Below are positions 11,963 through 23,636 of a DNA stretch of 64,000 nt, in pieces. The notes below the pieces were generated by a model that saw nothing but the letters and a program-made list of their open reading frames with translations, made no database searches and was not told the origin of the DNA. Source of the DNA: Beta vulgaris subsp. vulgaris (taxonomy: Eukaryota; Streptophyta; Magnoliopsida; Caryophyllales; Amaranthaceae); NCBI RefSeq assembly GCF_026745355.1, contig NC_079209.1, forward strand, positions 7,154,984-7,218,983, written 5' to 3'. The position numbers and the translations under genes are program-made. Positions within the stretch are counted from its first letter, which is position 1, and the number at the start of each line of letters is the position of its first letter.

Positions 11963-12108
11963 CCCGGGCCCTCATTCCAAAAGAAATTACTCTTGCATTT
12001 ATCTAAGGAAGAATGGAAGCTAAGGGTAAAGTAGTGCATTATATTTGATAATTGACTTTAGTGGCCATATTAGCCAGAATGAGAATGGTTCAACCTGCTT
12101 GAGAAAGA

Positions 12109-12257
<149 letters not shown>

Positions 12258-12369
12258 TGTGTTTCTCTTGAATATATCTCCAAAAGTGGCATTCTTTCTA
12301 TTTATAATCGAACAGCCCAAATACACTAGTGAAAAGGATTCCTCCATTTGTATAATTTAGCAAAAGCAG

Positions 12370-13795
12370 CTAATATAGAAGACGAGATATTTTTAAGTAC
12401 ATTATTGAAAAGTTGATTTGTGAAAGTTGACTAGTTTGACCTAACATCGAACAATACTTATCTAGGATATCTTTTAATAGCTTGGCAACTCTCGAAGTGG
12501 CTTTCACAAAAACCATGGTACCATTTGTGAAAGTAAGAAAAGGAATTTTAACTCTAGAGTGGCCTAATTTTATCACTATGGATTTGCTACTAGTAGTGTT
12601 GGCTTGATAATGATGGCTAGGTAAAACTTCAGCACAAAGAATAAAAAATATAGGAAGACAAAGAATCCCCTCAATGAATTTCCCGAGAAGGTGTAAAAAA
12701 TTCACCTAAAATACCGTTAATAACCAATGCTAAGAAAGAAACAATAGTGATGCACTGTTTAAACCAACTAATCCATTAATAGCAGAATTCTAGTTTTTTG
12801 GAAGTAGTGAAGATGAAACTCCACTCTAATCGATCATAGGCTTTGTCCATATTTCTATTATATAAATCAAGGGAGGAGGTGTGGTGTTCTCTTTTGAAGT
12901 GACTAAAATACCCTCTAACAATTTAAAACAATATTTTTTTTTTATAAAAAATTTAAAAATGAGAATCAATGAAACTTGTCTCTATTATATAAGTCAAGGG
13001 ATGAGGTGTGGTGTCCTCTTTTGAAGTGACTAAAATACCCTCTAATAATTTAAAACAATATTTTTCTTTTTGTAAAAAATTAAAAAATGAGAATCAATGA
13101 AACTTGCCATATGAGTATGTCAAAAATGAAATATGCAATACCATTAATAGCTTGAAAAACTAGATTGAAACAATCAATTCATGAAATCAATTAGAATCTT
13201 CAACCCAAAAAAAGTTAGCAATATATCGTGATAATATAATATTTCAAATTTACAAAGTTCAAACTATATGGTTTACTAACATTTATAATTGTTAAAAACT
13301 ATACTAAAGTCGCTGAAAAGAAAATTATTAAATTATTCACCAAATTTTACAGTGACGGTATTGAACAGTTAAAAATCATTCACCTTTAATTTAAAAAGAT
13401 AATAACATCTACAAAAGAACCTCAATAATTTACATCACTATCAAAATAACTTTAGATAAAAAAAAGACATGTCCATTTATATATAACTATATAAGATTGT
13501 CGACGCACGCATCGAGTGCATATGCATCTAGTCTAATTTTAAAGCAAGTTGCTCTTCCATACCTTTCTTATTTTTAATTTCAAGGAATGAAAAACCTCAC
13601 AAGCTAATAACACAATATTTTAGATAAGTCTTTGAGAAACAAAAGCTCTCCCCAGCGGATGGATAACTTTCCCAATAATAACTTTAAGACGATGACCTAT
13701 AATTCTAGAAATGATTTGGTATATAGTAGAACAAAATAGGCAGAAAATGATTATGATTAGACGGAGCTTCAATTTATGGAACTAAGGGAGATAAA
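12370..13795 (-). pseudogene. LINE (L1-type) reverse transcriptase fragment, split by a Helitron
   Basis: Minus-strand translation gives blocks typical of plant L1 reverse transcriptase: IISRIIGHRLKVIIGKVIHP and RAFVSQRL in 13790-13560, then KLDMDKAYDRLEW across the Helitron insertion, and FILCAEVLPS with FTNG (in place of the catalytic FADD) in 12705-12370. Several stops and frameshifts are present. The fragment is in two parts, 12370-12851 and 13532-13795, with a 680-bp Helitron between. No LINE 5' or 3' end was identified. The change of the FADD motif and the stops mean it is inactive. Confidence 0.88.
12852..13531 (+). mobile_element. Non-autonomous Helitron, 680 bp, inserted in LINE RT
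   Basis: The 3' end has a short hairpin (GCACGCATCGAGTGC, two mismatched bases in the stem) followed by CTAG at 13528-13531 and then host T. The 5' end reads TTTCTATTATATAA, one base off the canonical TC start, after host A at 12851. Removing it restores the LINE frame KLDMDKAYDR, which proves both borders. The first 127 bp are tandemly repeated, so a second, better 5' terminus (TCTCTATTATATAAG) starts at 12979. Both termini match the 11.2-kb Helitron at 38341-49575, so it is a likely deletion derivative of that family. No coding capacity. Confidence 0.9.
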
Positions 13796-13812
13796 TGTAT
13801 GATTTATTTCTT

Positions 13813-15287
13813 GGAAAAATTGATTTAAACGTCCTAATTATAGGCATCTTGACAAAAACAGTCCCAACTTCAATTTAATATTGACTGGTCCTAATTTTGA
13901 GGGGTGTTTACAAAAGCGGTCCAGGTTAACCAGTAACCGATTTAAAATGTTAAATTCTTTTTAGCTTTTTTTTTTTTTTTTTTTTGCTATTTTAATTATT
14001 TATCTCCTCTTTCTCTCTCTTCTCTCCTTCCTCCCCTTCCCCCTCCTCCTCTTCCTTCTCCCCTGCCATCCACCCCTCCCTTGCCACCTCCCCTCCCCCT
14101 CCCCTACGGCCCCCTGCCACATATGACATACCTTAATTCCCACCCCACAGCCCCCTTTCCCTCCTCTATATATCTCCCAATATTCTACTACATAGCACCT
14201 GAAAAGGAACAAATCAATATAAAAGCGACCCCGCTTATTCCTGCCGCATTGAAAAGCCTATGTCTGATGATCACTACCCATGATTCCATGAACAAGTGGC
14301 TCCTAAAATGTTCATCAAACCACAAGACATGAACAAGAATGAATACTTGGCCTTCAACCAGAAAATTCTCAGTATTGAGTTTCTCCAAATCAACATATGC
14401 AAAATGCAAATAATCTACCATGCTTTTTAACTTTAGCATGAAGATAAAGATGTGCCTACTCCACATTACCTTCTGCCTAAGAAAACCAAGTCTCTTTTAG
14501 GAGAAACCCCATCACTATATCTGAAATCTCACTGGAGAGAAATTGTGACAACACACTACCAAAACCCAAATCTCCACTTAAATCAAAATTAGCACCCTTA
14601 TTTCTCCAATTGCTTCCCATTTTGCTACTGCAGTATCTCTAACATGAAACATCAATTATAAAGCTAATTCAGGTTAAATGTTATTGCTACATCCATTTAG
14701 ATTACTTAAATTCTATTTTATAAGCAAATAGTAATCAATGATTTATCCCTCCATGCAACTCCATAAGATAAAAATTATTATATAATATCACAGTCAGTCC
14801 AGCACTCAATCATACCCAATCAAGAAAAAGAAAAAGGGGTCTTATATATTCGGCACCTTTCTACACTAGCCAAATATCATTTCTGGAATAGCACAAGCTA
14901 GACGTATTTATATACACCTCATCTAATCTATATATTATAACAAACCATTGCATGAGGTGGTGGCGGGACAGGGGAGGTAGTTTTGGGGGCGGAGGAGGTG
15001 GTGGAAGGGAAAATATGGGGTTTCGGGGGTGGAGGGTGGTGGGGGGAAAGGGGTAGTGGGGTGGAAGTGAAGGGGGTGAGGCGTCAATGGAGGGGGAGGG
15101 ACAATGGAGGAAAGAGAAGAAAAAAGATAGAAAAAAATAGCAAGTTAACTGCTACAGCAAGTAAGAAACCTGATGAGACTATTATTTTAAAACACCTCTT
15201 AAAGTTTGGACTGACTAATATTAAATTGAAGTTGTGACTGTTTTTGTCAGGGTGCACATATTTGGGACTATTTAAATCAAATTTTCC
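13813..15287. mobile_element. Mutator-like element (MULE), 1475 bp, possible Pack-MULE
   Basis: Flanked by a 9-bp target duplication TTATTTCTT (13804-13812 and 15288-15296), the size typical of Mutator elements. Terminal inverted repeats of about 110 bp begin GGAAAAATTGATTTAAA and share TGACAAAAACAGTC. Inside are a pyrimidine-rich arm (13990-14100) and a purine-rich arm (14950-15130). The centre (14200-14430) contains coding-like text on the plus strand, in one frame with a single stop, that I could not identify. No transposase is present. Confidence 0.88.
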
Positions 15288-15296
15288 TTATTTCTT

Positions 15297-17160
15297 TTTA
15301 AAAAATTTCGAATGGAAAAAAGCTTTTAATCGCTCGGAAAATCGAATTACCAACCGAAGTCCAATACTTTTGATAAAAAAAAAAAGTGGGAATCAATCAG
15401 CCCAAGTGGTTTATCAGGAGCTAAATCGAAAGCTACATTTCTAATTTTTTTCCATCGTTATTTCAAAACAGAGGAAAGAGTTAACTTCTACTCATATTAT
15501 AGTTTCAAGTAAAGAAAAATCCAAATAATAATCTAAACAAAGGAAATCGCTTAATAAATGCATTGGAGATACATTCTTTAATTACTTTTGGGTGGTTATT
15601 GAATTATCTTGAGCGTCTTTTATAGTAGTAATAATTAAATTGCGATTTCTTCTAATCGAGGCACATGCATGATAATAGTTTAGTGTTTGCATCACCAAGT
15701 TTAATATGATATCATTTGACTTCAATCTTCCAATAGTTTTCTTAGAAATTAAGAAGCTTAGCTTGTTTAGCTACTGTGGTCACGTAATCGTGTCTCCTCA
15801 TTTAAAAAGCCCAATGATGAAACATACCACATTCTTAATTAGTCCAATCTAAAGGAGGAGCAATCCGAAAAAAGCCAAAACTATTTTAAAAGTATGAAAG
15901 TCTATTTTCCTATTTTAAAACCCTAATAATTAATTATATTTTGAGTTCATAAATAATAATTTGATCCCAATACTTTGAAAAAACCCAATTGATTATTCTT
16001 TGATGTTTAATTACTTTTTATTTAAAATAAATAAATATTTTCAAATATATTTTTATAATTGAAATAGAATTTAATCACGTAAAATTGATTTTCGGATTTA
16101 AAGGATAAAAGAAAATCAAAGCGCGTTTTATAAAAAGGTTGCCAAAGTGTGTTGGAAGCAAGGCGGTGCGCTTGACACACTAAGTGCGCCCAACACATAG
16201 GTTGAGGCTCGTCGGGCGCATTAATCTGTGTCTGACACATGGCTTTGTGCGTCACAAAGAGACTTGCGCATGGTGCACACCATGCGTGACGCGCAGTTTA
16301 CTTTTCCATCTTTTTCCAATGTTTTACTACAAATATGTTGTTCTCGTAGGCATTAAAATACACTTATTACAACTTCAAACTTTACGAATATACTCGAACA
16401 CTTACAAAACCTCTAACAAAAAACTTATACTTTGATAGTTTCAAATACAAACAAACACATTCAAACACACACATCCATACATTCATATTAATATTCAAGC
16501 TTCACGATTGCTCCCCCCGAAAGTTGTCATTCTCTCAGACCTAAGCCGTAAAGGTATACTCATGAGGGTCCTTGAATAAATCTATTATATTTTTGAATTG
16601 AAGTTACTAACTATTTCTTTAATGATGTAGATCTTTAATATAAAAACTGTTCTTTTTGTACATTTTCGACCTTTTATTTCTCTTCTTTATTTATTTCTCA
16701 TACATATGAATGCTTATTATATGATTACCCTGTTATGATTTCATCACTTGCATGTTATTTTGTTAATCAAGGCCTTAAAAAAATTGTTCTAATAGTAATC
16801 AAATAATTTGAACAACCTGTTACGTTCCATGTAATTTGATTACCTAATAACATATCACTAAAAAATAGTCTTTTATATATTTCATGAACCAACCTAGACT
16901 AATCTATTTTTAGGGTGTATACAAAATATTCTCTGGTTATTCTTTTGCATACAAATTGACATGAAACGATATTAAGTAGAGCCAATAATGGGAAAATGTG
17001 GTTATTGACTGTATTCATACCCTCACCCCCGAACTCAATCTATGGTTCATCGACCATCTATAAAGGCATGATTGGGAAATCTACATTTGATAGTCTCTAA
17101 TTTGCCCCTACGATTTCCCGATATCCAATTAGGTTTATAATTCTTCCTTTAAAGACTTGT
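15297..17160. other. AT-rich intergenic DNA with a short GC-rich block
   Basis: No gene is seen. The block 16140-16300 is rich in GTGCGC and TGCGCA motifs and contains several short inverted repeats (for example GCATGGTGCACACCATGC at 16268-16285). It may belong to an unrecognised transposon. Confidence 0.4.
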
Positions 17161-18268
17161 TGGCGACTTCTTTCAATTCAAACAATATTCAGTAAAACCT
17201 TTACAATGAGGTAGTCAAATACACGCTCGTCCCCCATACGTGAAATAAAAACATGTCTACAACTAGGAATTTACTTTGAGAGGCTATAAGTTCAGGACAA
17301 GCATCCTTAATTAGTAAATTAGCTTGGATAACTTTGAGTTTGTCCTCTACCCTTCAAAGTTATCTAAAAATATTCTCAGGCCAATTCGAGTTTTTGACCA
17401 AAATTTTGCTGTCTTTACACTTTCTAGTGAGACAACACAAATAGGAGCCTTGAAACTTAGTACACCACGTTTTTTTTATTAAAATATCAAACTCTTTTCT
17501 AGTAGTCCACAATTTGTCAAATCTAGGGGGGCTTTTCCTTCACTTAATCAAATTTGAAGAGAGAGAAATTTTGCAATGATCATAGGTTGTAAAATTTTGA
17601 TATTGGATTTTGGTATTTGGGTATAAGTTTAACCCATCTAAACTTGCAACTCCCTTATATAATCGTTATAGAATATTATTTGGGCTGTGTTTTTTTCCTG
17701 CATGTGAAAGGCTAACCAAGATGAGGAAGTTCAATACAATCAAGGAAGTTTAGAGATTATTCATGAAAGTAACCTAAAGAATCTAAACTCTGTACCTCCA
17801 AATTTATCTAAGTGAGAAATAAGTTCATTAAAATCACCCAATATAATGAATGGACTAGAAAGTGTTCATAATCAATTAATTTTTTCCAAAATTCAAGCTT
17901 ATAAATGTGATTAGGAGGATCACATATAAAGATAAAAAAAAAACTACAATTCATTGGAATAATAAGCTCACTTTACAAACCATAAATCTACCAGCTTTTT
18001 TTATAATAGGTAAACTAAAAGGTTTATAGCATTGTCTTTCCACATCAACCAAATTCCACCTGCAAAACCAAAAGTCGGGAGTAATTCAAAATGTTGAAAT
18101 CTACAATGCCTAATACAACTCTCCGAACGAGGAGATTAATTGCACCTTGGTTTCACAAAGCATCATACACATGAGCTTATTGTAATTACATAAATCCTTC
18201 ACTTCCTCTATTACAAGATGCCTCTTGCAACCCCTAATATTCCAAAAACTGGTATTTCTAAAATAGTG

Positions 18269-20688
18269 TGTTGTGCATGCGCATATTAAGTTTTGATGAT
18301 GAAAAATAATATCATATGTTCTACGGTTTTTTCACCAAGTACCCCCGAGTTTTCAGAAAATTCACCTGGTACCCCCCAAGTTTTCAAAATACACGGGGTA
18401 CCCCTAAGTTACAAACTAATACACTCAAATACCCTTAATGACTAACGGCGTTAACCGCCGTTAGTCTTAATCCTAATTAACCGTTAATTTAACCCTAAAC
18501 CCTAAAATCTAACTCCTAATTAAACCTTAATAGCTTCTAACCCTAACCCTAACCCTAACCCCCTTCCCCCACCCTCCCCCCACCCATGGCAGCCCCCACC
18601 TTAGCGGGCCCCCTCCCACAGCCGCTGCCCCCCTTCCCCAACCCCGTCGCCACCCCCTCCCCCAACCCCGTCGAATTTCGCACCCCACCCCCACCCCCCC
18701 CACCCCCATCCCACTCCCGATGAATTCTGCAGCTCCTCCCCCCACCCCTGACGAATTCCGCAGCCCCTCCCCACCCCCGACGAATTTCGCACCCCCTCCC
18801 CAACCCGATGAATTCCGCAACCCCCCCCCCCCCCCCCCATGAATTTCGAACCCCTCTCCTAACCCCTGTCAAATCCCGCCTAATCAGCTCTCCAGTTCGA
18901 AGATGAAGGTTGTTGATTATGGGCTCGTGAACGCTTTGGCCTGTTGAATTTCGAGTTCGTGACGGAGGATGGGGGAGGGGGAGGGGTGAGATTTCGAGGG
19001 ATGCGGTGGTTGCGGGAGTGGGGGAGGGAGGGTGGGGGTTGCGGTGGTTGTGGGGAGTGAGGGAGGGAGGGTGGGGGGTGGTGGGGGTGGGGGGTTGCGG
19101 TGGGGGTTGTGGCTGCAGGGGTAGGGTGGGTGGATGGGAGGGGGTGGTGGTAGTGGGGTTAGGGTTAGGGTTTGAGGGTTAGGGTTAGGTTAATTAGGCC
19201 TAATTAGGGTTTAGTTAGGTTGATTAGGCCTAATTAGGGTTTAATGGGGTTAATGACTAACGGCAGTTAACGTCATTAGTCATTAAGGTCATTTAAGGGT
19301 ACCCCGTGTATTAGTTTGAAACTTAGGGGTACCCTGTGAATTTTGAAAACTTGGAGGGTACCAGGTGAATTTTTTGAAAACTCGAGGGTACTTGGTGAAA
19401 AAACCGTATGTTCTATTATGAAAGTGTGTAGCAGATGGTTGAAAAAGGAATGAATAAATGAAGACTTTGAAGAAATGAAGAATCAAGATTAAAGTCCAAG
19501 TTTATATTCCTAAGTTTAGTTACTTTATGCAAAGAGTAATGTACTTGAACTAGGTGATATATTATGTGCCGAAAAAATAGTAATATAAAGTTAGGATAAT
19601 TAATATTTTCTTAGAGTTAAGGAAATATATAATTATGTTAATTTTATATAACTATATAAAAGGAAAAAGATATTTGAAAAGCAAGTTTATTAAAAATAAT
19701 AAAGTTTTAATAAAAATGTTTTATAAAATAATTTTTCATTAAAACGTAATTTTGAAATAATCGAGTATAAAATTGTTTTTGATAAAAAAAAAATAAGGTT
19801 TTCGATAATAGTTTTTAGAAAAAAGAATTTTCGAAATAAAACAAAGAGTATGAGATAAAAAGAAAGTCCATTGGTTATCAAAGATATAGTCTCATATAGA
19901 TAAGCATTGATTTAAGGAAAATTCATTTTTTTAGAATTGAAGATAAAGATGAAAAGGGATAAAGTTTGTTTTTCTAAAAAGGAAAGTTTTATCCCTTAAA
20001 TTAAGGAGTAGATGATAAATATTTTTTGAAGGATTTTCGATCAATCCTTATCCCTTAAATTAAGGAGTAAAAGATAAATATATTTTGAAGGATTTTCGTC
20101 CACACCATGTACTATAAAAGCATTTATAATTCATTCTCATAACTCACATTTTCAGAGAAAATAATCGGATCGATATTAAGAGCTGAAAACAGTTTTCTAA
20201 GGCACAAAGTATAGCACTGTTTGAGTCAGTTTAAGTAACTATATTCAACGATTGTAATTGTCCTCGAAATTGCTTGAATAAGAAGCACATAGTTGAGGAT
20301 CATTTTCTTTCTGGAATCTTACAACTATAGAGAGTGTCAACACTTAGAGTTAAGTGTTGGGGGGTTACTACTAGGGTTAGTAGTGAGAGAATTCCTATTG
20401 TATCAAGAGGTTGATATTTTAGGATTTAAAGAAATAAAAGAGTTTTTGTTTCTTGTACGTGGACGTAGATCTCAGAGGTGATATTGAATCACGTTATATC
20501 TTGAGTTTGAATATTGATTTAATATAGTATTAGTTTTAATTTTCGCAAAAACTCAAAACCGGAATTTACGAGCGTTTCACACAGTGTCTAGCACTGTGCC
20601 ATAACCTAAGTTTTGCGAAAATCAATTAGATTTCGTCACTCAATTCAAACCCCCCCCCCCCTCTTGAGTGTCACCTTGTGTTCCAACA
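18269..20688 (+). mobile_element. Solo LTR (SIRE/Maximus-like Copia), carrying a MULE
   Basis: Bounded by TG (TGTTGTGCATGC) and CA (GTGTTCCAACA) with a 5-bp target duplication TAGTG (18264-18268 and 20689-20693). Without the nested Mutator-like element it is about 1.33 kb, a length expected for SIRE/Maximus LTRs, and the TTTTGATGATGA motif near the start fits that lineage. No internal region or second LTR is present, so it is a solo LTR left by recombination. Removing it rejoins the LINE sequence and the text leading into the WNIRG motif. Confidence 0.75.
18324..19406. mobile_element. Mutator-like foldback element with telomere-like arms, 1083 bp
   Basis: Perfect 9-bp target duplication TATGTTCTA (18315-18323 and 19407-19415). 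Terminal inverted repeats begin CGGTTTTTTCACCAAGTACC and extend, with mismatches, over about 230 bp. They include inverted telomere-like repeats: CCCTAA units at 18487-18563 on the left and GGGTTA units at 19155-19190 on the right. The left inner arm is C-rich (18555-18850), the right inner arm G-rich (18960-19145). The long reading frames in it are composition artefacts. No transposase. Confidence 0.9.
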
Positions 20689-20868
20689 TAGTGGACAAGT
20701 GGGAGACAATACCCTTAGCACCAATAAATTAAAAGTCTTAGCAGGAAAATTCTTCTTGCGAGAGAGAGAGAATTCAGACCAAAAGAATGAGATCTAGCAA
20801 CATGCTCGGCCTAGCCTACGCACATTTTTGCTTGCTCAACTATGGCGAGAAGCTTGTCTTGCCTATTA

Positions 20869-21215
20869 CTCCCTCCGTTTCAGAAGACTCTTGACACTTA
20901 TTAGGACACATAGTTTTAGATGTTAAGTTGTCGTTTGGTTATTCATTGGTAATTTATTAAAAGGTAGATGTGATAGGAGTTAAAGGTAGTAAAAAAAACT
21001 AGTATTACTTTATTTGATGGAGAGAGTGTGTGGGCCAATAATGATTAGAGTTGGTAAGCAATAGGAGTAATATTTGATTTGGAGGATAGAGAGTGTGGAT
21101 TAATGGTTAAAAAGTAGAAGGATTAAAATAATAATGGGTCATATCGAAAAACAAAAGTATAAAGAGTATTATAGGACCGATAGAAAAAGAAAAGTATATT
21201 TTAGGATGAAGGGAG
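20869..21215. mobile_element. Stowaway-type MITE, 347 bp
   Basis: Ends CTCCCTCCGTTTCAG and, inverted, GAAGGGAG, bounded by TA on both sides. This is the signature of Tc1/mariner-derived Stowaway MITEs. It lies between the LINE ORF1 block and the LINE linker. Confidence 0.8.
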
Positions 21216-22174
21216 TAACATTTTTTAGAAATTTAGTAAGCTACTTTTTCTTAGGATCGGATTTCCTAACGTCCTCACCTTAAATTCTCTTTGAGGAGGA
21301 TATAACAATGAGTAATTATCAATTACATGCATGATCATCACAACCACATAATGAACATCCATTAGAGAAATTTTCATACCATATAAAGTAACCATAGGAT
21401 ACACCACCAACATGTAATATCTCAACATACTCAAGCAATTGTTTAATTAGTTATACATCAACTCTAATACAAACACGCGCAGAACGGATTTTATATCTTA
21501 ACAATAATGACCTAAATCCATTCTTATGAGAGAACCTACATTATTAGCAGTAAGCATGTTAGCAACAAAATCAAAGTTTATAAGTTCAACAAGGAATCTA
21601 GGTATCTTTACTCAAATATCCACGCATTTCATCTCCTCAACATAGGGATAAAAAATGAACTCCCCAAGGATATAAATAACAATAAATAGCTCCCTCTGAC
21701 CATGCCAAGGTCTTTCAGATTAGACCAAGAACAAATCACCTAGGTTGGAAAACCTCATTAAAACCCAGTTGTTACCCATTTTAAGATAATCAACATCACC
21801 CTTACAGAACTTCCAGTTTTCTTTAGTCCCAGAAATAATGGTTCTCATATCAATAAGATCAGCCAACATCTTATCTACAAGACATGACTTAGACAAATAT
21901 TTTATATCTTTTTTGACATGAGGTAACTCATCTAAAACAATAGTTTCAAGAATGGAAGGTGGACCAGGAGTGTCATTCACAGAAAATTTACAGGATCATT
22001 TGAAGAAACATTGTGAACATGCAATAATAGGGAGGACTTGCTCTTTTTTTAAGAGACGATGAACTAATATTGGGACCACATTTCCTCACATAACCCTCAA
22101 GAATAACATCTTGAAGAACTTAGGGTTTCTGAGGGAATGAAGTTCAGGGTGGTTTTGGGCTAAAATTTCTCTCT

Positions 22175-23115
22175 TGCTTGTTCCATTTTTATTTAGATGT
22201 TATACTTTCCTAGAACAGCATGTTTCAAAATAGATGTTACACTTTTTTTTTCTTTTCCAAAATGGAAAGTTTTATGCTGCAAAATTACTAACTTACCCTT
22301 ATTTATAAAAATTAACCAAAATTAAACCAACTTAATTTAACCTTATTATATACTAATCTAAATTAATTAAACCTCATCTCCCTCTTCCACCACTCCTTTC
22401 CCACCCATCTCAGCCGCCCAACTCCTTCCCCCACCAACACAGCATCCCCGCCCACGCAAAACCCCCCACCACCCCGACCCACGAAAACCCCCTCCCACCA
22501 CCCTAGCCTGCAGCCCCCTCCCCCACCCCTTCATATCCCAACGACGCTGCAAAACCACCACAACCTCCGACAATGACGCAACAAAACCACACAAAACCAC
22601 ACAAAACCACGACGCCGCAAATCCATGCCATCTTCTTCGTGTTGCAGAACCGAAAGAACTGTGAAATGTTGGTCGGAGGTTGAAGATTCAAAAACGTCAC
22701 CACTTAAATGCAGATTCGAAGGTAGTTGCAGATCCAAAAAAGTCGGTCGAAGGTTTGAGATTCGAAGGTGTTAGCGACATCGGTCAGGGAGCTGCGGGAT
22801 TCGAAGGGGTGGGGGAGAGGGGGATGCGGACTGAGGGTGGTGGGAGAGGGGTTTGCATTGGTGGTGGTGGTGGTGGTGGTGGGAGTTCACGTGGGCGAGG
22901 GTGGGGGAAGGAGGCTATTGCGGTGGTGGGGAGGGGCTGCGGTGGTGGGGAGGGGGCTGTAGGGTGGGGGAAGGGGTTGGGCTGCTGGGGTGGTGGGGGA
23001 GGGGTGGTCCTACTTCCTTTAATCTCCATTCTTACCTTGCTTAATCTTCAATTAAAATTTTACTTAGGTAAGTGTGTTTTTCAAAAGTGTAACATCTAAA
23101 TAAAAACGGAGGAAG
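22175..23115. mobile_element. Foldback element with C-rich and G-rich arms (Stowaway-like ends)
   Basis: The right end reads TAAAAACGGAGGAAG followed by TA; the left end has the matching CCATTTTTATTTAGATGTTA. The shared terminal text is TTTTTATTTAGATGTTACAC, as in Stowaway-type MITEs. The interior is strongly skewed: C-rich on the left (22380-22560) and G-rich on the right (22800-23010), so the whole could fold into a hairpin. All reading frames here are composition artefacts. The left border is uncertain by about 10 bp. Confidence 0.6.
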
Positions 23116-23116
23116 T

Positions 23117-23300
23117 ATATATACTAATATATTAGCAGGCGTTCCTAAACAAGGAACGGTGCCACGTGGCGCTCTCCCTAAGCGCTTTCTACTCCATGTA
23201 ATCCACATACAGTAAAAAAAAAAAATTACATAGCATGAGATTTGATCCCGTGACTTCAAGTTATATACTAACGTCTTAACTAAAATTAATTTCAGAGCTT
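23117..23300 (+). mobile_element. 5' fragment of a small Helitron-like element (tRNA-module family)
   Basis: Shares the family 5' region: ATATTAGCAGGCGTTCCTAA, AAGGAACGGTGCCACGTGGC and the antisense tRNA-like module (23230-23285, with GAGATTTGATCCC as reverse B box). The 3' hairpin and CTAG end are absent, so it is truncated. It lies directly upstream of the UPL5 promoter. Confidence 0.65.
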
Positions 23301-23339
23301 ATTTTTTTTAATCAAGTCCTTAATAGAGGAGGGATCACA

Positions 23340-23636
23340 CCTTCTTATTTAAATGAGAATAAAGTGAGCTGAGTCATAGTAGTGTAAAGTCTACTTTGTA
23401 CGCGCGGAAAAATGATCATACTATCATCCCTCTCTCCTTTACTCATTCTTTACATTATACCACACTCCCTAAATTTTCTAGCACTTAAACCCTAATTGAT
23501 CAAAATCTCTGTAATCAAGGGCTACGGTTCTCAATTTTGCCACTTTTTATCAACAAATTCATCGAATGATTATTAATGATCGTCAATTATATTATCATAA
23601 TCGTAATTTAGGTTCTGTTTTCTGATTCGGCTTTCA
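23340..23636 (+). promoter_or_regulatory. UPL5 promoter-proximal region and 5'UTR
   Basis: AT-rich DNA between a truncated Helitron-like element and the UPL5 start codon, with pyrimidine-rich stretches typical of a plant 5'UTR. A partial second copy lies at 11683-11962. A block absent from that copy, 23401-23440, carries CGCGCGG and ATGATCATACTATCAT-like inverted text. The transcription start cannot be placed. Confidence 0.55.

Larger units (their letters stand above)
17200..22130 (-). mobile_element. LINE (L1-type) with ORF1 and endonuclease parts, host of nested inserts
   Basis: Two blocks on the minus strand fit one L1 element. The ORF1 block (22130-21240) encodes a DUF4283-type domain (for example ENWKFCKGDVDYLKMGNNWV, 21980-21720) and a zinc-knuckle-like CSLCGCDDHAC near 21310. 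The ORF2 block (18263-17200) starts with WNIRGCKRH near 18250 and has the endonuclease motif ILGDFNE near 17850. Stops and frameshifts are frequent. The reverse transcriptase is missing, so the element is 3' truncated or the rest lies elsewhere. Between the blocks sit a solo LTR (18269-20688) and a Stowaway element (20869-21215). Confidence 0.8.

Noticed and set aside
18538..18563. An interstitial telomere marking an ancient chromosome end
   Set aside because: The repeats lie within the inverted arms of a transposon with a perfect target duplication, so they came with the element.
18527..18872. Three overlapping Gly/Val-rich proteins on the minus strand
   Set aside because: They are translations of a C-rich transposon arm; several frames are open at once because of composition.
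22784..23044. Pro-rich or Gly/Trp-rich proteins
   Set aside because: Composition artefacts of the G-rich arm of a foldback element; open in several frames.
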